A stretch of DNA of 43,380 nt from an uncultured Clostridium sp. (GTDB lineage: Bacteria; Bacillota; Clostridia; TANB77; CAG-508). This document shows positions 1-9,435 of this stretch, piece after piece. The notes under the pieces were generated by a model that worked only from the letters and a program-made list of their open reading frames with translations, searched no databases and was not told the DNA's origin. The translations under genes were made by a program, and so were the position numbers. Position 1 is the stretch's first letter. Every line of letters begins with the position of its first letter. The stretch is from NCBI GenBank assembly GCA_947648495.1, contig CANSOA010000003.1, positions 205,256 through 248,635 of the forward strand. Reading direction: 5' to 3'.

Positions 1-357
1 GCTGAAATTATTGCTAGTGGAAGAGATATTCCTCTTATTATTGAGCCAGATTTACAAGAAAGATGTTTTGGAACATTCGAAGGAAAAACATCAAAAGAGT
101 TTGATTTTGATGGAATATGGAACTATAAATTAAATAAACAATATGAAAACGCAGAAAACATTAAGGATTTGTTTGAGAGAATTCAAAGATTTTTACATAA
201 AATTCAAGAAAATTATCAAGACAAAACTGTATTACTTGTTACTCACGGCGGTGTAGCAGTTCCAATTCGAGCGATTTTAGAAGGTATTCCTAGTGGAATG
301 GAAGTTTTAAGAGGTTTGAGCATTGATAATTGTGAAGTAAAAGAATATGTACTATAA
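1..357 (+). CDS. Histidine phosphatase family protein, 5'-truncated by the window edge
   Basis: The reading frame is open from the first base and ends at TAA, giving 118 residues of the C-terminal part. It shows features of the phosphoglycerate mutase/histidine phosphatase superfamily: ERCFGTFEG near the start and the late catalytic motif VTHGGV, whose histidine is the second active-site histidine. The first RHG motif lies outside the window. Members remove phosphate from small metabolites or phosphosugars in the cytoplasm; the substrate cannot be told from this fragment. The next gene is convergent, and I see no clear hairpin terminator between them. Confidence 0.8.
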   Translation, partial: AEIIASGRDIPLIIEPDLQERCFGTFEGKTSKEFDFDGIWNYKLNKQYENAENIKDLFERIQRFLHKIQENYQDKTVLLVTHGGVAVPIRAILEGIPSGMEVLRGLSIDNCEVKEYVL

Positions 358-444
358 GTCAATAACTGCCCCACCTTTTATTATATCATATTTTGTAAAT
401 TACGTCAACTTGACAAAATTCTAAAAATATGCTCTCACTTCATT

Positions 445-1191
445 TTACTGTTTTTCCTGTCTTTCATAAATCTGATTAATTTCTTCTGTATAATTTCCTG
501 CTTCATCAAAAATCACAAGAGGCTTGTCTATTTTCAAAAATGGATTGGCATATTTTATTGCTTTTACTAATATTAAATTAGGTTTTTGATTTTGCTTTGA
601 ATGTACAAATCTTACGTTCTTTGGCTCCAAACAATATTTACGCAACAAACACATGATATCCACAAGTCTTTCTGCTCGATGTACCATAAAAAATTCGCCT
701 CTATCTCTTAGCAATTTTGCACCCTTTTCAACAATATCCTCTAACGTACATTTCACCTCATGCCTTGAAATCATCTGCATTTCCTCTTCATTTCTAATTC
801 CAGAATTTGCCTTTTTATACGGAGGATTTGTAACAATACTATCAATTGAATTTGGTTTTAAATATTCAAAAATATCTTTAATATCGCAATTTATAATTTC
901 AAATTTATTTTCTAAAGAATTTAACTTCACACTTCTTTTCGCCATTTCAGCAACATCTTTTTGGATTTCCACACCATAAATTTTCTGCAAATTTGTTTTT
1001 TTGCATAACAATAACCCAACAATTCCCGTACCTGTTCCAATATCCACAACCTTACTATTTTTCTTAATCGTTTTTGCAAAATCTGACAACAACACACTAT
1101 CCACACCAAAACAAAATCCATTTTTATTTTGAATTAATTTTAATCCCTTGTATTGCAAATTGTCAATTCTTTCATTTTCTTTTAATTCCAT
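445..1191 (-). CDS. TrmN6-like tRNA1(Val) adenine-N6 methyltransferase family protein
   Basis: A 248-residue class I SAM-dependent methyltransferase. The SAM-binding glycine loop VVDIGTGTGIVGLLL is at about residues 48-62 and the N6-adenine methyltransferase signature TNPPY at 121-125. The N-terminal FGVDSVLLSDFA motif is typical of the YfiC/TrmN6 and YabB group, which methylates N6 of A37 in tRNA1(Val) in E. coli; in Bacillota the substrate is less certain. Length is normal for the family. The ATG start is followed directly by a charged helix, and the upstream DNA is AT-rich without another candidate start. Confidence 0.85.
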   Translation of the reverse strand: MELKENERIDNLQYKGLKLIQNKNGFCFGVDSVLLSDFAKTIKKNSKVVDIGTGTGIVGLLLCKKTNLQKIYGVEIQKDVAEMAKRSVKLNSLENKFEIINCDIKDIFEYLKPNSIDSIVTNPPYKKANSGIRNEEEMQMISRHEVKCTLEDIVEKGAKLLRDRGEFFMVHRAERLVDIMCLLRKYCLEPKNVRFVHSKQNQKPNLILVKAIKYANPFLKIDKPLVIFDEAGNYTEEINQIYERQEKQ

Positions 1192-1350
1192 ATTCTTTAT
1201 CTTTCTTTTTATTAATTTAAGTTTATTATATTAGATTTATTATACTATAAATTTTATATTATTTCAAATAGATTATTTTAATTGATTATTTCAAATTGTT
1301 TTTGATAATTAACTATTTTTAATTATTTTTGGTTTTGTTTTGGGAGGGTT

Positions 1351-1435
1351 TTTGGGGACGGGGACAGTCTTTGAAATTATTTTTTTCTTTTTTACTTTTT
1401 CCCGTCTTTTTATCTAACTAAAGTGTCCTTTTCCG
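1351..1435. repeat. Degenerate REP/MITE-like inverted-repeat element (copy 1)
   Basis: The left arm reads TTTGGGGACGGGGACAGTCT. The right arm is decayed and only AACTAAAGTGTCC is recognisable. The interior is T-rich, like the better-preserved copies at 1552, 3531 and 41359. The gap from 1192 to 1691 holds this copy and the next one and no gene that I can see. Confidence 0.6.
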
Positions 1436-1551
1436 TAATTTTTCTTTTATTATATTATTATATTTTTTCTTATTATCTTTTTCTTTTATTATCTTTTTCT
1501 TTTTTAATTTCAGTATTTTTTTATAAAATTAGGGGACGAAATTTGGCGAAA

Positions 1552-1645
1552 TTTGGGGACGGGGACACTCTTTAAAACTTATCTCCTCTTTTTTTCTCGC
1601 TTTTTCTTATCTTTTCTATATAACTAAGAGTATCCCCGTCCCCCA
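1552..1645. repeat. REP/MITE-like inverted-repeat element (copy 2)
   Basis: GGGGACGGGGACACTCTT at the left is answered by AACTAAGAGTATCCCCGTCC at the right, so the ends can pair as a long hairpin. The pyrimidine-rich interior contains TTTTCTATATAACTAAGAG, shared with copy 4. An extra degenerate arm (GGGGACGAAATTTGGCG) lies just to the left at about 1532, which suggests repeated insertion at the same place. Confidence 0.8.
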
Positions 1646-1691
1646 TTTTTTCTTTTTATTCTCATTTCTAATTTTCATTTTTTAAACTTTT

Positions 1692-2225
1692 TTACTTTAA
1701 TTTCTCTATCTCCACCGAAAAATCCAATCCAATATCTTCAAAGCCTTTAGTCTCTTCTCCATTTATTAAAATTTTAACAGAATTTACTTCATTTAACTCC
1801 GTTACCGTGTTTACAATTGAATAGATGCAACTTTTTTTATCATTTTCGCTACTTGAAGCATTCTCTATAAATTCCTTTGAAAAATTAATTTGTAAACAAT
1901 TTCCTATTAGTTCTACACCTAATAATTTGGTTCCTTCTGGAATTGTCTTTTGCAAAAAATCACTCTGCGGACCTTCTATCAACATATTTAATAATTCCGC
2001 ATATGGATCCAAAAGTAAATCTTTAGAATCAATTAATCGACTTTCCTTTTGCAATTCTTTATTTTCCTTGTTTTGGAAGAATAAAGTAATCATTGTTTTT
2101 CGTAAATCTGACTCTTCAATCTCCGTTTCTGGAACATATTCCACTTCAACATTTGTATTAAACAATAAAATTCCACAGATTAGTACTGCTAAAATTACTA
2201 ATATAATTACTATCCACTTTTTCAT
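1692..2225 (-). CDS. GerMN domain membrane-anchored protein
   Basis: 177 residues from the chosen start. MKKW at 2225 is preferred over an in-frame start 23 codons upstream because GGAAGG sits just before it and it opens directly into a hydrophobic anchor (about residues 4-23). The segment DPYAELLNMLIEGP followed by IPEGTKLLGVE, CLQINFSKEF and VNSVKILINGEE matches the GerMN domain found in the sporulation/germination protein GerM and in LpqB. The Cys in the hydrophobic segment is not in a convincing lipobox, so a transmembrane anchor is more likely than a lipoprotein. The domain should face outward. The gene stands alone, divergent from the hemolysin III-like gene. Confidence 0.8.
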   Translation of the reverse strand: MKKWIVIILVILAVLICGILLFNTNVEVEYVPETEIEESDLRKTMITLFFQNKENKELQKESRLIDSKDLLLDPYAELLNMLIEGPQSDFLQKTIPEGTKLLGVELIGNCLQINFSKEFIENASSSENDKKSCIYSIVNTVTELNEVNSVKILINGEETKGFEDIGLDFSVEIEKLK

Positions 2226-2352
2226 AGTTTGCCCTTCCTTTCTTGGTAGATAATATTCGTAGTCTGTACATTTTATGCTAGTCAATTTTATCACGAATTT
2301 TGTCGAATATAGTTTTTAAAACTACATTATATGTTTTTTTATATTATTTGTG

Positions 2353-2381
2353 TTGACAAATTATACAAAATATATTACTAT
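2353..2381 (+). promoter_or_regulatory. SigA-type promoter for the hemolysin III-like gene
   Basis: TTGACA at 2353-2358 and TACTAT at 2376-2381 are separated by 17 bp. This lies 33 bp upstream of the chosen start codon, in the otherwise gene-free divergent region. Confidence 0.65.
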
Positions 2382-2414
2382 AAAAGAAGAGATTAAAATT
2401 TGAAAGGATTTTTT

Positions 2415-3074
2415 ATGGCAAAAGTTAGAGATTTTACAAGTGGTTTAACACATTGTATTGGTGCTGTTTTGGCATTAGCTGGAATGGTGGTTTTAATCGT
2501 ATTTGCTTCGATTTGGGGAGATGGCTATGATGTTGTATCTTTTACGATTTTTGGAATTGGTTTATTTTTATTATATTTATTTAGTACGCTTTATCACTGG
2601 CTAAATATTAGCCAAAAGGGAATTAATGTTTTTAGAAAATTTGACCATATTATGATTTATATCCTAATTGCTTCAAGTTACACCCCTATTTGTCTTGGAC
2701 CTTTGCGTGGACCTTGGGGATGGAGTATTTTTGGTATTTTGTGGGGATTTGCTATACTAGGAACAATTTTTTCTTCCATTTGGATTAAAGCTCCTCGTGC
2801 CTTGTCTACTGGGATTTATCTAATTATGGGCTGGATGGGAATTGTAGCAATTTACCCAATTGTTACAACATTAAAAGACGCAAATTTATTAAATGGAATT
2901 TGGTGGCTCGTGGCTTGTGGCATTTTTTATACGATTGGTGGAATTATTTATTGGCTTAAAATTCCCAAAACAAAATGGAAAGATTTCGGATTTCATGAGA
3001 TTTTTCATATTTTCGTCATGTTAGGTAGTGCAAGTCATTATTGGTTTGTGCTCAGATATGTGTTAAAAATGTAA
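2415..3074 (+). CDS. Hemolysin III / PAQR (YqfA-type) family membrane protein
   Basis: 219 residues with about seven hydrophobic segments. VRDFTSGLTHCIGAVLALAG at the N-terminus, a central STLYHWLN and FDHIMIYILIASSYTPICL, and HEIFHIFVMLGSASHYW at the C-terminus are the conserved His/Asp/Ser positions of the hemolysin III/adiponectin-receptor (PAQR) family, in which the histidines bind zinc. The ATG at 2415 has AAAGGA six bases upstream. A TTG five codons earlier is the alternative, but it has no ribosome site. The physiological role in bacteria is poorly settled; the name hemolysin is historical. Confidence 0.9.
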   Translation: MAKVRDFTSGLTHCIGAVLALAGMVVLIVFASIWGDGYDVVSFTIFGIGLFLLYLFSTLYHWLNISQKGINVFRKFDHIMIYILIASSYTPICLGPLRGPWGWSIFGILWGFAILGTIFSSIWIKAPRALSTGIYLIMGWMGIVAIYPIVTTLKDANLLNGIWWLVACGIFYTIGGIIYWLKIPKTKWKDFGFHEIFHIFVMLGSASHYWFVLRYVLKM

Positions 3075-3120
3075 TTTTAATAATAAATTATTTAATTATT
3101 ATTTTATAAATAAAAAACTT

Positions 3121-3148
3121 TTTGCAGGATAATACCTGCTTTTTTTAT
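3121..3148 (+). terminator. Intrinsic terminator after the hemolysin III-like gene
   Basis: The stem GCAGG (3126-3130) pairs with CCTGC (3137-3141) around a six-base loop and is followed by TTTTTTT. Confidence 0.75.
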
Positions 3149-3181
3149 ATAAAATAAATAAGAAGCTTTTCTATTTAGGTA

Positions 3182-3267
3182 TTTTGGGGACGGGGACAGT
3201 CTTAGTTGCATAGAAAAAACGAGTAAAAATGAGAAAAAAGTTCTTCAAGAGTGTCCCCGTCCCCAAA
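3182..3267. repeat. REP/MITE-like inverted-repeat element (copy 3)
   Basis: The arms GGGGACGGGGACAGTCTT and AAGAGTGTCCCCGTCCCC enclose about 50 bp. The interior is the reverse complement of the interior of copy 4 (GAGTAAAAATGAGAAAAAAG against TTTTTTCTCATTTTTACTC), so the family moves as a whole unit and is found in both orientations. The 3149-3875 gap holds this copy, copy 4 and AT-rich DNA without a gene. Confidence 0.85.
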
Positions 3268-3530
3268 TTTATCCCCAAAATTCATAATTTTATTTTTATA
3301 ATAAAAATTAGCAAAGCAAACTAAATTGCTAAAAACATTGAAAGAAATTTAAGTAAAGGCACAAACAAACTGAAAAAATAAATATAAAAATTTTCAATAT
3401 ATTTTCTTTACACACAAAGATAAAAAACTGTTAAATACACTTTCTGATAAAATAAAAAGACTTTTACAAAAAATAAAAAATAGTCAATCTAAATTAGAGT
3501 CATCTTGAGAAATTAAAAATTTAGAATAAA

Positions 3531-3626
3531 TTTGGGGACGGGGACACCCTTGAAAAAATTTTTTTCTCATTTTTACTCACCTTTCCTCATTTTTCCTATA
3601 CAACTAAGAGTGTCCCCGTCCCCAAA
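3531..3626. repeat. REP/MITE-like inverted-repeat element (copy 4)
   Basis: TTTGGGGACGGGGACACCCT on the left and AAGAGTGTCCCCGTCCCC on the right, with the shared interior CTCATTTTTACTC and CCTATACAACTAAGAG. Arms are near-perfect complements. About 270 bp separate it from the inverted copy 3. Confidence 0.85.
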
Positions 3627-3875
3627 TTCCTCCGTAAATTCCTAAATTTCCCAAATCACCACCAAATTCAAAAATCTCCTAAAAATCTCAAAAAATCCCC
3701 CAAAAAGCCAAAAACAACAAAAATTTATTTCCATTATCTATCAAAAATCAGCTTCCCCCAATTTTCTCCTCTTTTCTTTGAATTTTCCAATTGACAAATT
3801 ACGACAAACATTATATGATATAATTATGTTGAAGTGTTTATACTTAACGTATTTTTTAAAGAAGGTGTATGCAAA

Positions 3876-4322
3876 ATGAAAAATAAATTACATGTTGGTC
3901 TTGATATTGGCTCTACAACAATAAAAATAATGATATTAGACAATACTTTAAATCCAATATATTTTAATTATACAAGACATTTTTCGGATACAAAAAAAAC
4001 CTTATCCGAAGTCTTATTAAAATTCGTGAAAGATTACCCGAATGCTGAATTTACGATGTCTCTTACTGGCTCTGGTGCTTTGGAAATTTCACGTTTATTA
4101 AATATTTCCTTTGTTCAAGAAGTCATCGCCTGTAAAAAAGCAGTAGAAAACTTAATTCCTCAGACAGATGTTGTGATTGAACTTGGCGGAGAAGATGCTA
4201 AAATTATTTATTTTGATAAATTTATTGAACAGCGTATGAACGGAACTTGTGCAGGTCGGAACTGGCGCATTTTTAGACCAAATGGCGTCTTTGCTAAATA
4301 CAGATACAGCTGGTCTAAATGA
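3876..4322 (+). CDS. Acyl-CoA dehydratase activase-type protein, N-terminal fragment of a frameshifted gene
   Basis: This is the first piece of a gene that originally ran 3876-8202. MKNK at 3876 has GAAGGTG upstream and leads straight into LHVGLDIGSTTIKIMIL, the phosphate-1 loop of an ASKHA (BcrAD/BadFG) ATPase domain. The frame is correct up to MNGTCAG, after which an extra base in GGTCGGA (about 4256-4257) shifts it; the following residues to 4322 are nonsense. Without that base the protein continues CAGGTGAFLDQM, the cysteine motif that ligates the iron-sulfur cluster in HgdC-type activases. With the correction the whole product is about 1441 residues. It may be a true pseudogene, an assembly error, or recoded. 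Confidence 0.8.
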   Translation: MKNKLHVGLDIGSTTIKIMILDNTLNPIYFNYTRHFSDTKKTLSEVLLKFVKDYPNAEFTMSLTGSGALEISRLLNISFVQEVIACKKAVENLIPQTDVVIELGGEDAKIIYFDKFIEQRMNGTCAGRNWRIFRPNGVFAKYRYSWSK

Positions 4323-7300
4323 ACTTGCCAAAAATTCTAAAACTATCTATCCAATTGCGTCTCGCTGTGGCGTTTTTGCTAAAACGGACATTCAGCCTTT
4401 GATAAATGAAGGTGCTACTAAAGAAAATATTGCTGTTTCTATTTTTCAGGCGGTTGTAAATCAGACTATTTCTGGTTTAGCTTGTGGTAGACCAATTCGC
4501 GGAAAAGTGGCATTTCTGGGTGGACCGCTTAGCTATTTGTCTGAACTTCGTAAGCGTTTTATCGAAACTTTGAGTTTGAAAGATGATGAAATTATTGTTC
4601 CAGAAAATGCTCATTTATTTGTTGCAACTGGTGCAGCTTTTTCTTCTGTGGAAACAGAATTGATTTCTACGAAAACTTTACAAAAAAATTTAAAACATTT
4701 CGAAAAGTCAAATTACACAGAAAGTAAGCCTTTGCCAGCCTTGTTTGCAACCAATCAAGATTATGAAGATTTTAAACAAAGGCATGCCAAACATACCGTT
4801 AAAGAAGCTTCTTTAGAAAACTTCTCAGGAAACTGCTATTTAGGCATCGATGCGGGTTCTACGACAACTAAGTTAGTTTTAATTAATGAAAAAAATGAAA
4901 TTTTATATTCTTTATACCGCGGTAATAATGGAAATCCGTTAACTTCTGTGATTGAAATGTTGAAGGAAATGTACAGAGTTCTGCCAAAAACGGCAAAATT
5001 ACGCTTTAGTGGTGTTACGGGCTACGGGGAAAAATTAATTCAAACTGGACTAAACATTGATTTAAATGAAATTGAAACAATTGCCCATTACACAGCTGCA
5101 AAGGAGTTTGAACCAGAGGTTTCAAGTATTATCGACATTGGCGGACAAGATATGAAATACATAAAAATTAAGGATGATACAATTGATAATATTATGTTGA
5201 ATGAGGCGTGTTCTTCTGGCTGTGGCTCTTTTTTGGAGACTTTTGCAAAAAGTTTGGGGATTTCGATTGAGGATTTTGTTGCGGAAGCGTTAGATTCGAA
5301 AATGCCTGTGGATTTGGGATCGCGTTGTACAGTTTTTATGAATTCTAAAATTAAACAAGCCCAAAAAGAAGGAGCTTCTGTGGGCGATATTTCGGCTGGA
5401 CTTTCGTATTCGATTATTAAAAATGCGATTCAGAAAGTTATGAAAGTTAGAGATGTGAAGACTTTGGGAGAACATATTGTGGTACAAGGTGGAACATTTT
5501 ATAACGAAGCTGTACTTCGTAGTTTTGAGAAAATAGTTGGACGTGAAGTTGTCAGACCTAATATTGCTGGATTGATGGGGGCTTATGGAGTCGCTCTTCT
5601 TGCAAAAGAACAGTTTATCGCGAATATGGATATGGAATATAATTCAACGATTTTGAAACTTGATGAGTTAGATAAATTAAATATAAAAATTACCCATACG
5701 CGTTGTAATGGATGTGAAAATCATTGCTTGCTTACGATTAATGGGTTTGATAATGGAAAGAAATTTATTTCTGGAAATCGTTGTGAAAAGGGAAGTGGTA
5801 CATTTTCTAAAAATCAGGATTTGCCAAATCTTTATCAATATAAACAGGAACGATTGTTCGGTTACAAACCTTTGGATAAAACAGAAGCTAAGCGTGGAAC
5901 AATTGGTATTCCTAGAGTTTTGAATATGTACGAGGATTATCCCTTTTGGTTTACGTTTTTCACCAATCTGGGATTTCGTGTGGTTGTTTCGGAGAAAAGT
6001 AATCGAAAAACGTATGAAAAAGGAATTGAGTCGATGCCTTCGGAATCGGTTTGTTATCCTGCAAAATTAGCTCATGGACATGTGGAAAGTTTGATTGAAC
6101 AAGGTATAAAAACGATATTTTACCCGTGTATTCCATATTCGAGGAAAGAGCATGAAGTGGCAGATAATCACTATAATTGTCCGATTGTGATTTCGTATTC
6201 GGAAGTAATAAAAAATAATGTAGAACAATTAAAAAATGTAAAATATTTAAATCCTTTTTTGCCAATTGATAATACTAAAAATTTAGTAAAAATTATATTA
6301 TCTTTGGAGGAATTTAAAGAATATAATTTTAGCAAATGTGAGCTAAAAATGGCTGCTGAAAAAGCAGAACAAGAGTATCAGAAATATAAAAAAGATGTGC
6401 GTGATAAAGGGCAGGAAGTTTTGCAATATATGGAAAAAAATGATTTGCGTGGAATTGTTTTGGCTGGAAGACCGTATCATGTGGATCCAGAAATTAATCA
6501 TGGAATTGATACACTGATTACTTCTTTGGGATTGTGTGTTTTATCGGAAGATAGTATTGAAAATCAGGGGAAAATAAAAAAACCGATTCGTGTTGTAAAT
6601 CAATGGGTTTACCATTCGAGATTGTATGCAGCGGCGGATTTTGTTGGAAAACATGATTATTTGGAAATGATTCAATTAAATTCGTTTGGTTGTGGTGTTG
6701 ATGCGGTTACAACAGACCAAGTTGAAGAAATTTTGAAAAGTTATGATAATATGTATACTTTGATAAAAATTGATGAAATCAATAATTTAGGGGCAATTCG
6801 TATTCGTGTACGTTCACTTTTGGCGAGTATGAATAAGCGATTAGCGAATAAAAAATCTGGCGAAAATCTGGGTAATTATGAGATTAATAAAATATTTTTT
6901 ACAAAAGATATGAAGGAACAGGGTTATACGATTTTATGTCCACAAATGGCTCCTATTCATTTTGAATTATTGGAAACTGCGACACAGTCTCTTGGTTATA
7001 ATTTGAAATTGCTACGAGATTGCACAGAACATACAATTGAAACAGGTTTAAAATATGTGAATAATGACGCTTGTTATCCATCGATTTTAACGACTGGACA
7101 AATGATTGAGGCATTGGAGAGCGGAAAATATGATGTGAATAAAACGGCTTTAATAATGTCACAGACAGGTGGCGGTTGCCGTGCGACAAATTATATTGGA
7201 TTTATTCGAAAAGCGTTGAAAGATGCTGGTTTTCCGAATGTTCCAGTGGTTTCATTTAATATTGTTGGTATGGAAAAAGCAAATGGATTTAAAATAAATG

Positions 7301-8202
7301 CAAAAATGATTGAAAAAATATTAAAATGTGCTTTGTATGGCGATTTATTACAAAAATTATTGTATAAAAATCGCGCGTATGAAATTCGCAAGGGAGAAAC
7401 ACAGGAAAAATTTAATTTGTGGATGGAAAAATGTAAAAAGTTAGTGGCAAATTCTACGATGTCAGAATTTAAGAAAAGTATTTATGAAATTGTAGAAGAT
7501 TTTGAGGATATTGAACTTGATTTAAGTCAGAAAAAACCGAAAGTTGGAATTGTTGGTGAAGTCTTGATTAAATATCATCCTTTTGGTAATAATTATATTG
7601 TTGATATTTTAGAGCAGGAAGGCGCAGAAGTTGTTGCTCCAGATTTTATGGGATTTTTAAAATTTATTTGTACGCATAAAATTACAAATCATACTTTATT
7701 ACATACTGATAAAACAAAATCTGCAATATTCAAAATTGTTTTAAAATTAATTTCTCTTTTTGAAAAAGATAATTTACAAGCATTAAAAAGTTCCAAAAAA
7801 AATTATTTATTGCCTTGTGATATTTGGGAACTAGAAAATAAAGTAAAAAATATTTTATCAATTGGAAACCAAACTGGCGAAGGATGGTTTTTGACAGCGG
7901 AAATGATTGAATATATTGAACATGGAATTCCAAATATTGTTTGTATTCAACCATTTGCTTGTTTGCCAAATCATGTTGTTGGAAAAGGAGTTATAAAAAC
8001 AATTCGTGAAAAATACTCACATGCAAATATTGCTCCCATTGATTATGACCCTGGTAGTAGTAAAACAAATCAAACAAATCGAATTAAATTATTATTAACA
8101 GTTGCAAAGGATAATTTAAAAGAAAAAAATAATTTAAAAAAAGCAATTGAAATTGAAAATATTATTGAAGAAAATAAATCACCGGAAGAAATAACTAATT
8201 AA
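4249..8202 (+). CDS. 2-hydroxyacyl-CoA dehydratase activase/DUF2229 large protein, main fragment downstream of a frameshift
   Basis: The bulk (1317 codons) of the broken gene; the GTG at 4249 is only a formal start inside the CAGGTG motif. In order: the rest of the first ASKHA domain with ASRCGVFAKTD, a second ASKHA domain from CYLGIDAGSTTTKLVLI (about residue 197) with NEACSSGCGSF and GSRCTVFMNS, a DUF2229 region (RGTIGIPRVLNMYEDYPFW, SESVCYPAKLAHGH), and a C-terminal HgdB/D-like half. Known relatives are about 1400-residue single-chain proteins related to activators of 2-hydroxyglutaryl-CoA dehydratase, thought to couple ATP hydrolysis to low-potential electron transfer; the substrate is unknown. 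No other frame break is seen over nearly 4 kb, which argues that the insertion is recent or artefactual. The gene is alone, with a strong terminator at its stop. Confidence 0.85.
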   Translation: MQVGTGAFLDQMASLLNTDTAGLNELAKNSKTIYPIASRCGVFAKTDIQPLINEGATKENIAVSIFQAVVNQTISGLACGRPIRGKVAFLGGPLSYLSELRKRFIETLSLKDDEIIVPENAHLFVATGAAFSSVETELISTKTLQKNLKHFEKSNYTESKPLPALFATNQDYEDFKQRHAKHTVKEASLENFSGNCYLGIDAGSTTTKLVLINEKNEILYSLYRGNNGNPLTSVIEMLKEMYRVLPKTAKLRFSGVTGYGEKLIQTGLNIDLNEIETIAHYTAAKEFEPEVSSIIDIGGQDMKYIKIKDDTIDNIMLNEACSSGCGSFLETFAKSLGISIEDFVAEALDSKMPVDLGSRCTVFMNSKIKQAQKEGASVGDISAGLSYSIIKNAIQKVMKVRDVKTLGEHIVVQGGTFYNEAVLRSFEKIVGREVVRPNIAGLMGAYGVALLAKEQFIANMDMEYNSTILKLDELDKLNIKITHTRCNGCENHCLLTINGFDNGKKFISGNRCEKGSGTFSKNQDLPNLYQYKQERLFGYKPLDKTEAKRGTIGIPRVLNMYEDYPFWFTFFTNLGFRVVVSEKSNRKTYEKGIESMPSESVCYPAKLAHGHVESLIEQGIKTIFYPCIPYSRKEHEVADNHYNCPIVISYSEVIKNNVEQLKNVKYLNPFLPIDNTKNLVKIILSLEEFKEYNFSKCELKMAAEKAEQEYQKYKKDVRDKGQEVLQYMEKNDLRGIVLAGRPYHVDPEINHGIDTLITSLGLCVLSEDSIENQGKIKKPIRVVNQWVYHSRLYAAADFVGKHDYLEMIQLNSFGCGVDAVTTDQVEEILKSYDNMYTLIKIDEINNLGAIRIRVRSLLASMNKRLANKKSGENLGNYEINKIFFTKDMKEQGYTILCPQMAPIHFELLETATQSLGYNLKLLRDCTEHTIETGLKYVNNDACYPSILTTGQMIEALESGKYDVNKTALIMSQTGGGCRATNYIGFIRKALKDAGFPNVPVVSFNIVGMEKANGFKINAKMIEKILKCALYGDLLQKLLYKNRAYEIRKGETQEKFNLWMEKCKKLVANSTMSEFKKSIYEIVEDFEDIELDLSQKKPKVGIVGEVLIKYHPFGNNYIVDILEQEGAEVVAPDFMGFLKFICTHKITNHTLLHTDKTKSAIFKIVLKLISLFEKDNLQALKSSKKNYLLPCDIWELENKVKNILSIGNQTGEGWFLTAEMIEYIEHGIPNIVCIQPFACLPNHVVGKGVIKTIREKYSHANIAPIDYDPGSSKTNQTNRIKLLLTVAKDNLKEKNNLKKAIEIENIIEENKSPEEITN

Positions 8203-8250
8203 GATATAAAAAATTGGCTAAATATTTTAGTCAATTTTTTATATCTTTTT
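8202..8250 (+). terminator. Long-stem intrinsic terminator of the activase-type gene
   Basis: AGATATAAAAAATTG (8202-8216) pairs perfectly with CAATTTTTTATATCT (8232-8246). An inner GCTAAA/TTTAGT stem adds to it, and a T run follows. It ends exactly where the repeat array begins. Confidence 0.85.
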
Positions 8251-8252
8251 TG

Positions 8253-9435
8253 TTTCCACACCTTTATTTTTTTTATAGTTTTGGTTTTATTTTTCTCATT
8301 TATTTTTTTGTTTAGCTTGTTTATTGGTCTGCTATTTTAACTATCATCTCTTTTTTATTATTTGTCATCTATTATTTCTGTTTGGTATTTTTTTATATTT
8401 TTGTCTATATGACAATTTCGTTTTTGTGATTATGTAAAATATATTATATAAATCCTTACTTTGTCTCTTCTTATTATTTCCTATGCTTTTTATGGTATAT
8501 TATATTCCCTTTTCTTTCTATAATAATTAATACGTTACTTAATTATGTTTCTTTTGTATTTTTTTCTTAAATATAATATTTTTGTTCCATTCTTTCTAGT
8601 TGCTTGTTCTTATGTTATCATAATTCTTCTCTTATTACTTTCTTTTTTAATCCTATCTTTCTTTAAAATTTCTCTCTTTATTGTAAGCATTAATTTATCT
8701 CTTTAGATACTTTTTTATCTTTTTTCTTTTTACCTTCTTCTTTATCATACCTTTTTATCCCTTAATTTTTCTTTTCATATATTATTACTAATTATCTTAT
8801 ATTGTGTAATTCAAACTATACTTTCTTAATCTGAATAATAATTTGTTTTTATTTGTATTTATATATATTTTTTTATTCTACATTGGAATATACTATAAAA
8901 TATAATATATTTACTTATATATTTATATATTAATTTTATTTTTACAAATATTTTTAATGTAATAATAAGTTTTACATTATCTATATATCTCTATGCTTTT
9001 TAAAATTAATTTATTTAACAATAAATTAATTAATCTATTTAATATTTTTACTTTTATTTAATGAATATTTTATTTTTTAAAAAATTAACAATTTTATTTT
9101 TGTATTTATTTTTTATTTTATTCTTTTACTTATATTTTTTGAATTATAATATCTTATTATTTTTATTTTATTTGTATTATTTTATCTTTTACTTCTTATA
9201 ATTAAAATACGTATAATTAAATTTGGTTCTATGTTTTGATAATTTTATATAAAGATATTTTTAAAAATATTTTATATAATTCTAGTTTATTTATTTATTT
9301 TTATTCTATTATAAATTTATTCTCTATTTATTACTACTTTTTGCTATACATTTTATTATGATTTATTTTTTTCTATTCGCTAGTTAAACTTTTTATTTAT
9401 CATCCTTTCATCTCCTATACTATTTCATTTTTTTC
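8253..9435. repeat. Array unit 1
   Basis: Begins with TTTCCACA (8253-8260). Palindrome TTGTC-TATAT-GACAA at 8401-8415, then TTATGTAAA and TTATTTCCTATGC (about 8475). The second half, from about 8860, is nearly all A and T. Confidence 0.7.

Noticed and set aside
5290..7969. Several minus-strand frames opposite the activase-type gene
   Set aside because: All are antisense to a long conserved coding region and lack ribosome sites.
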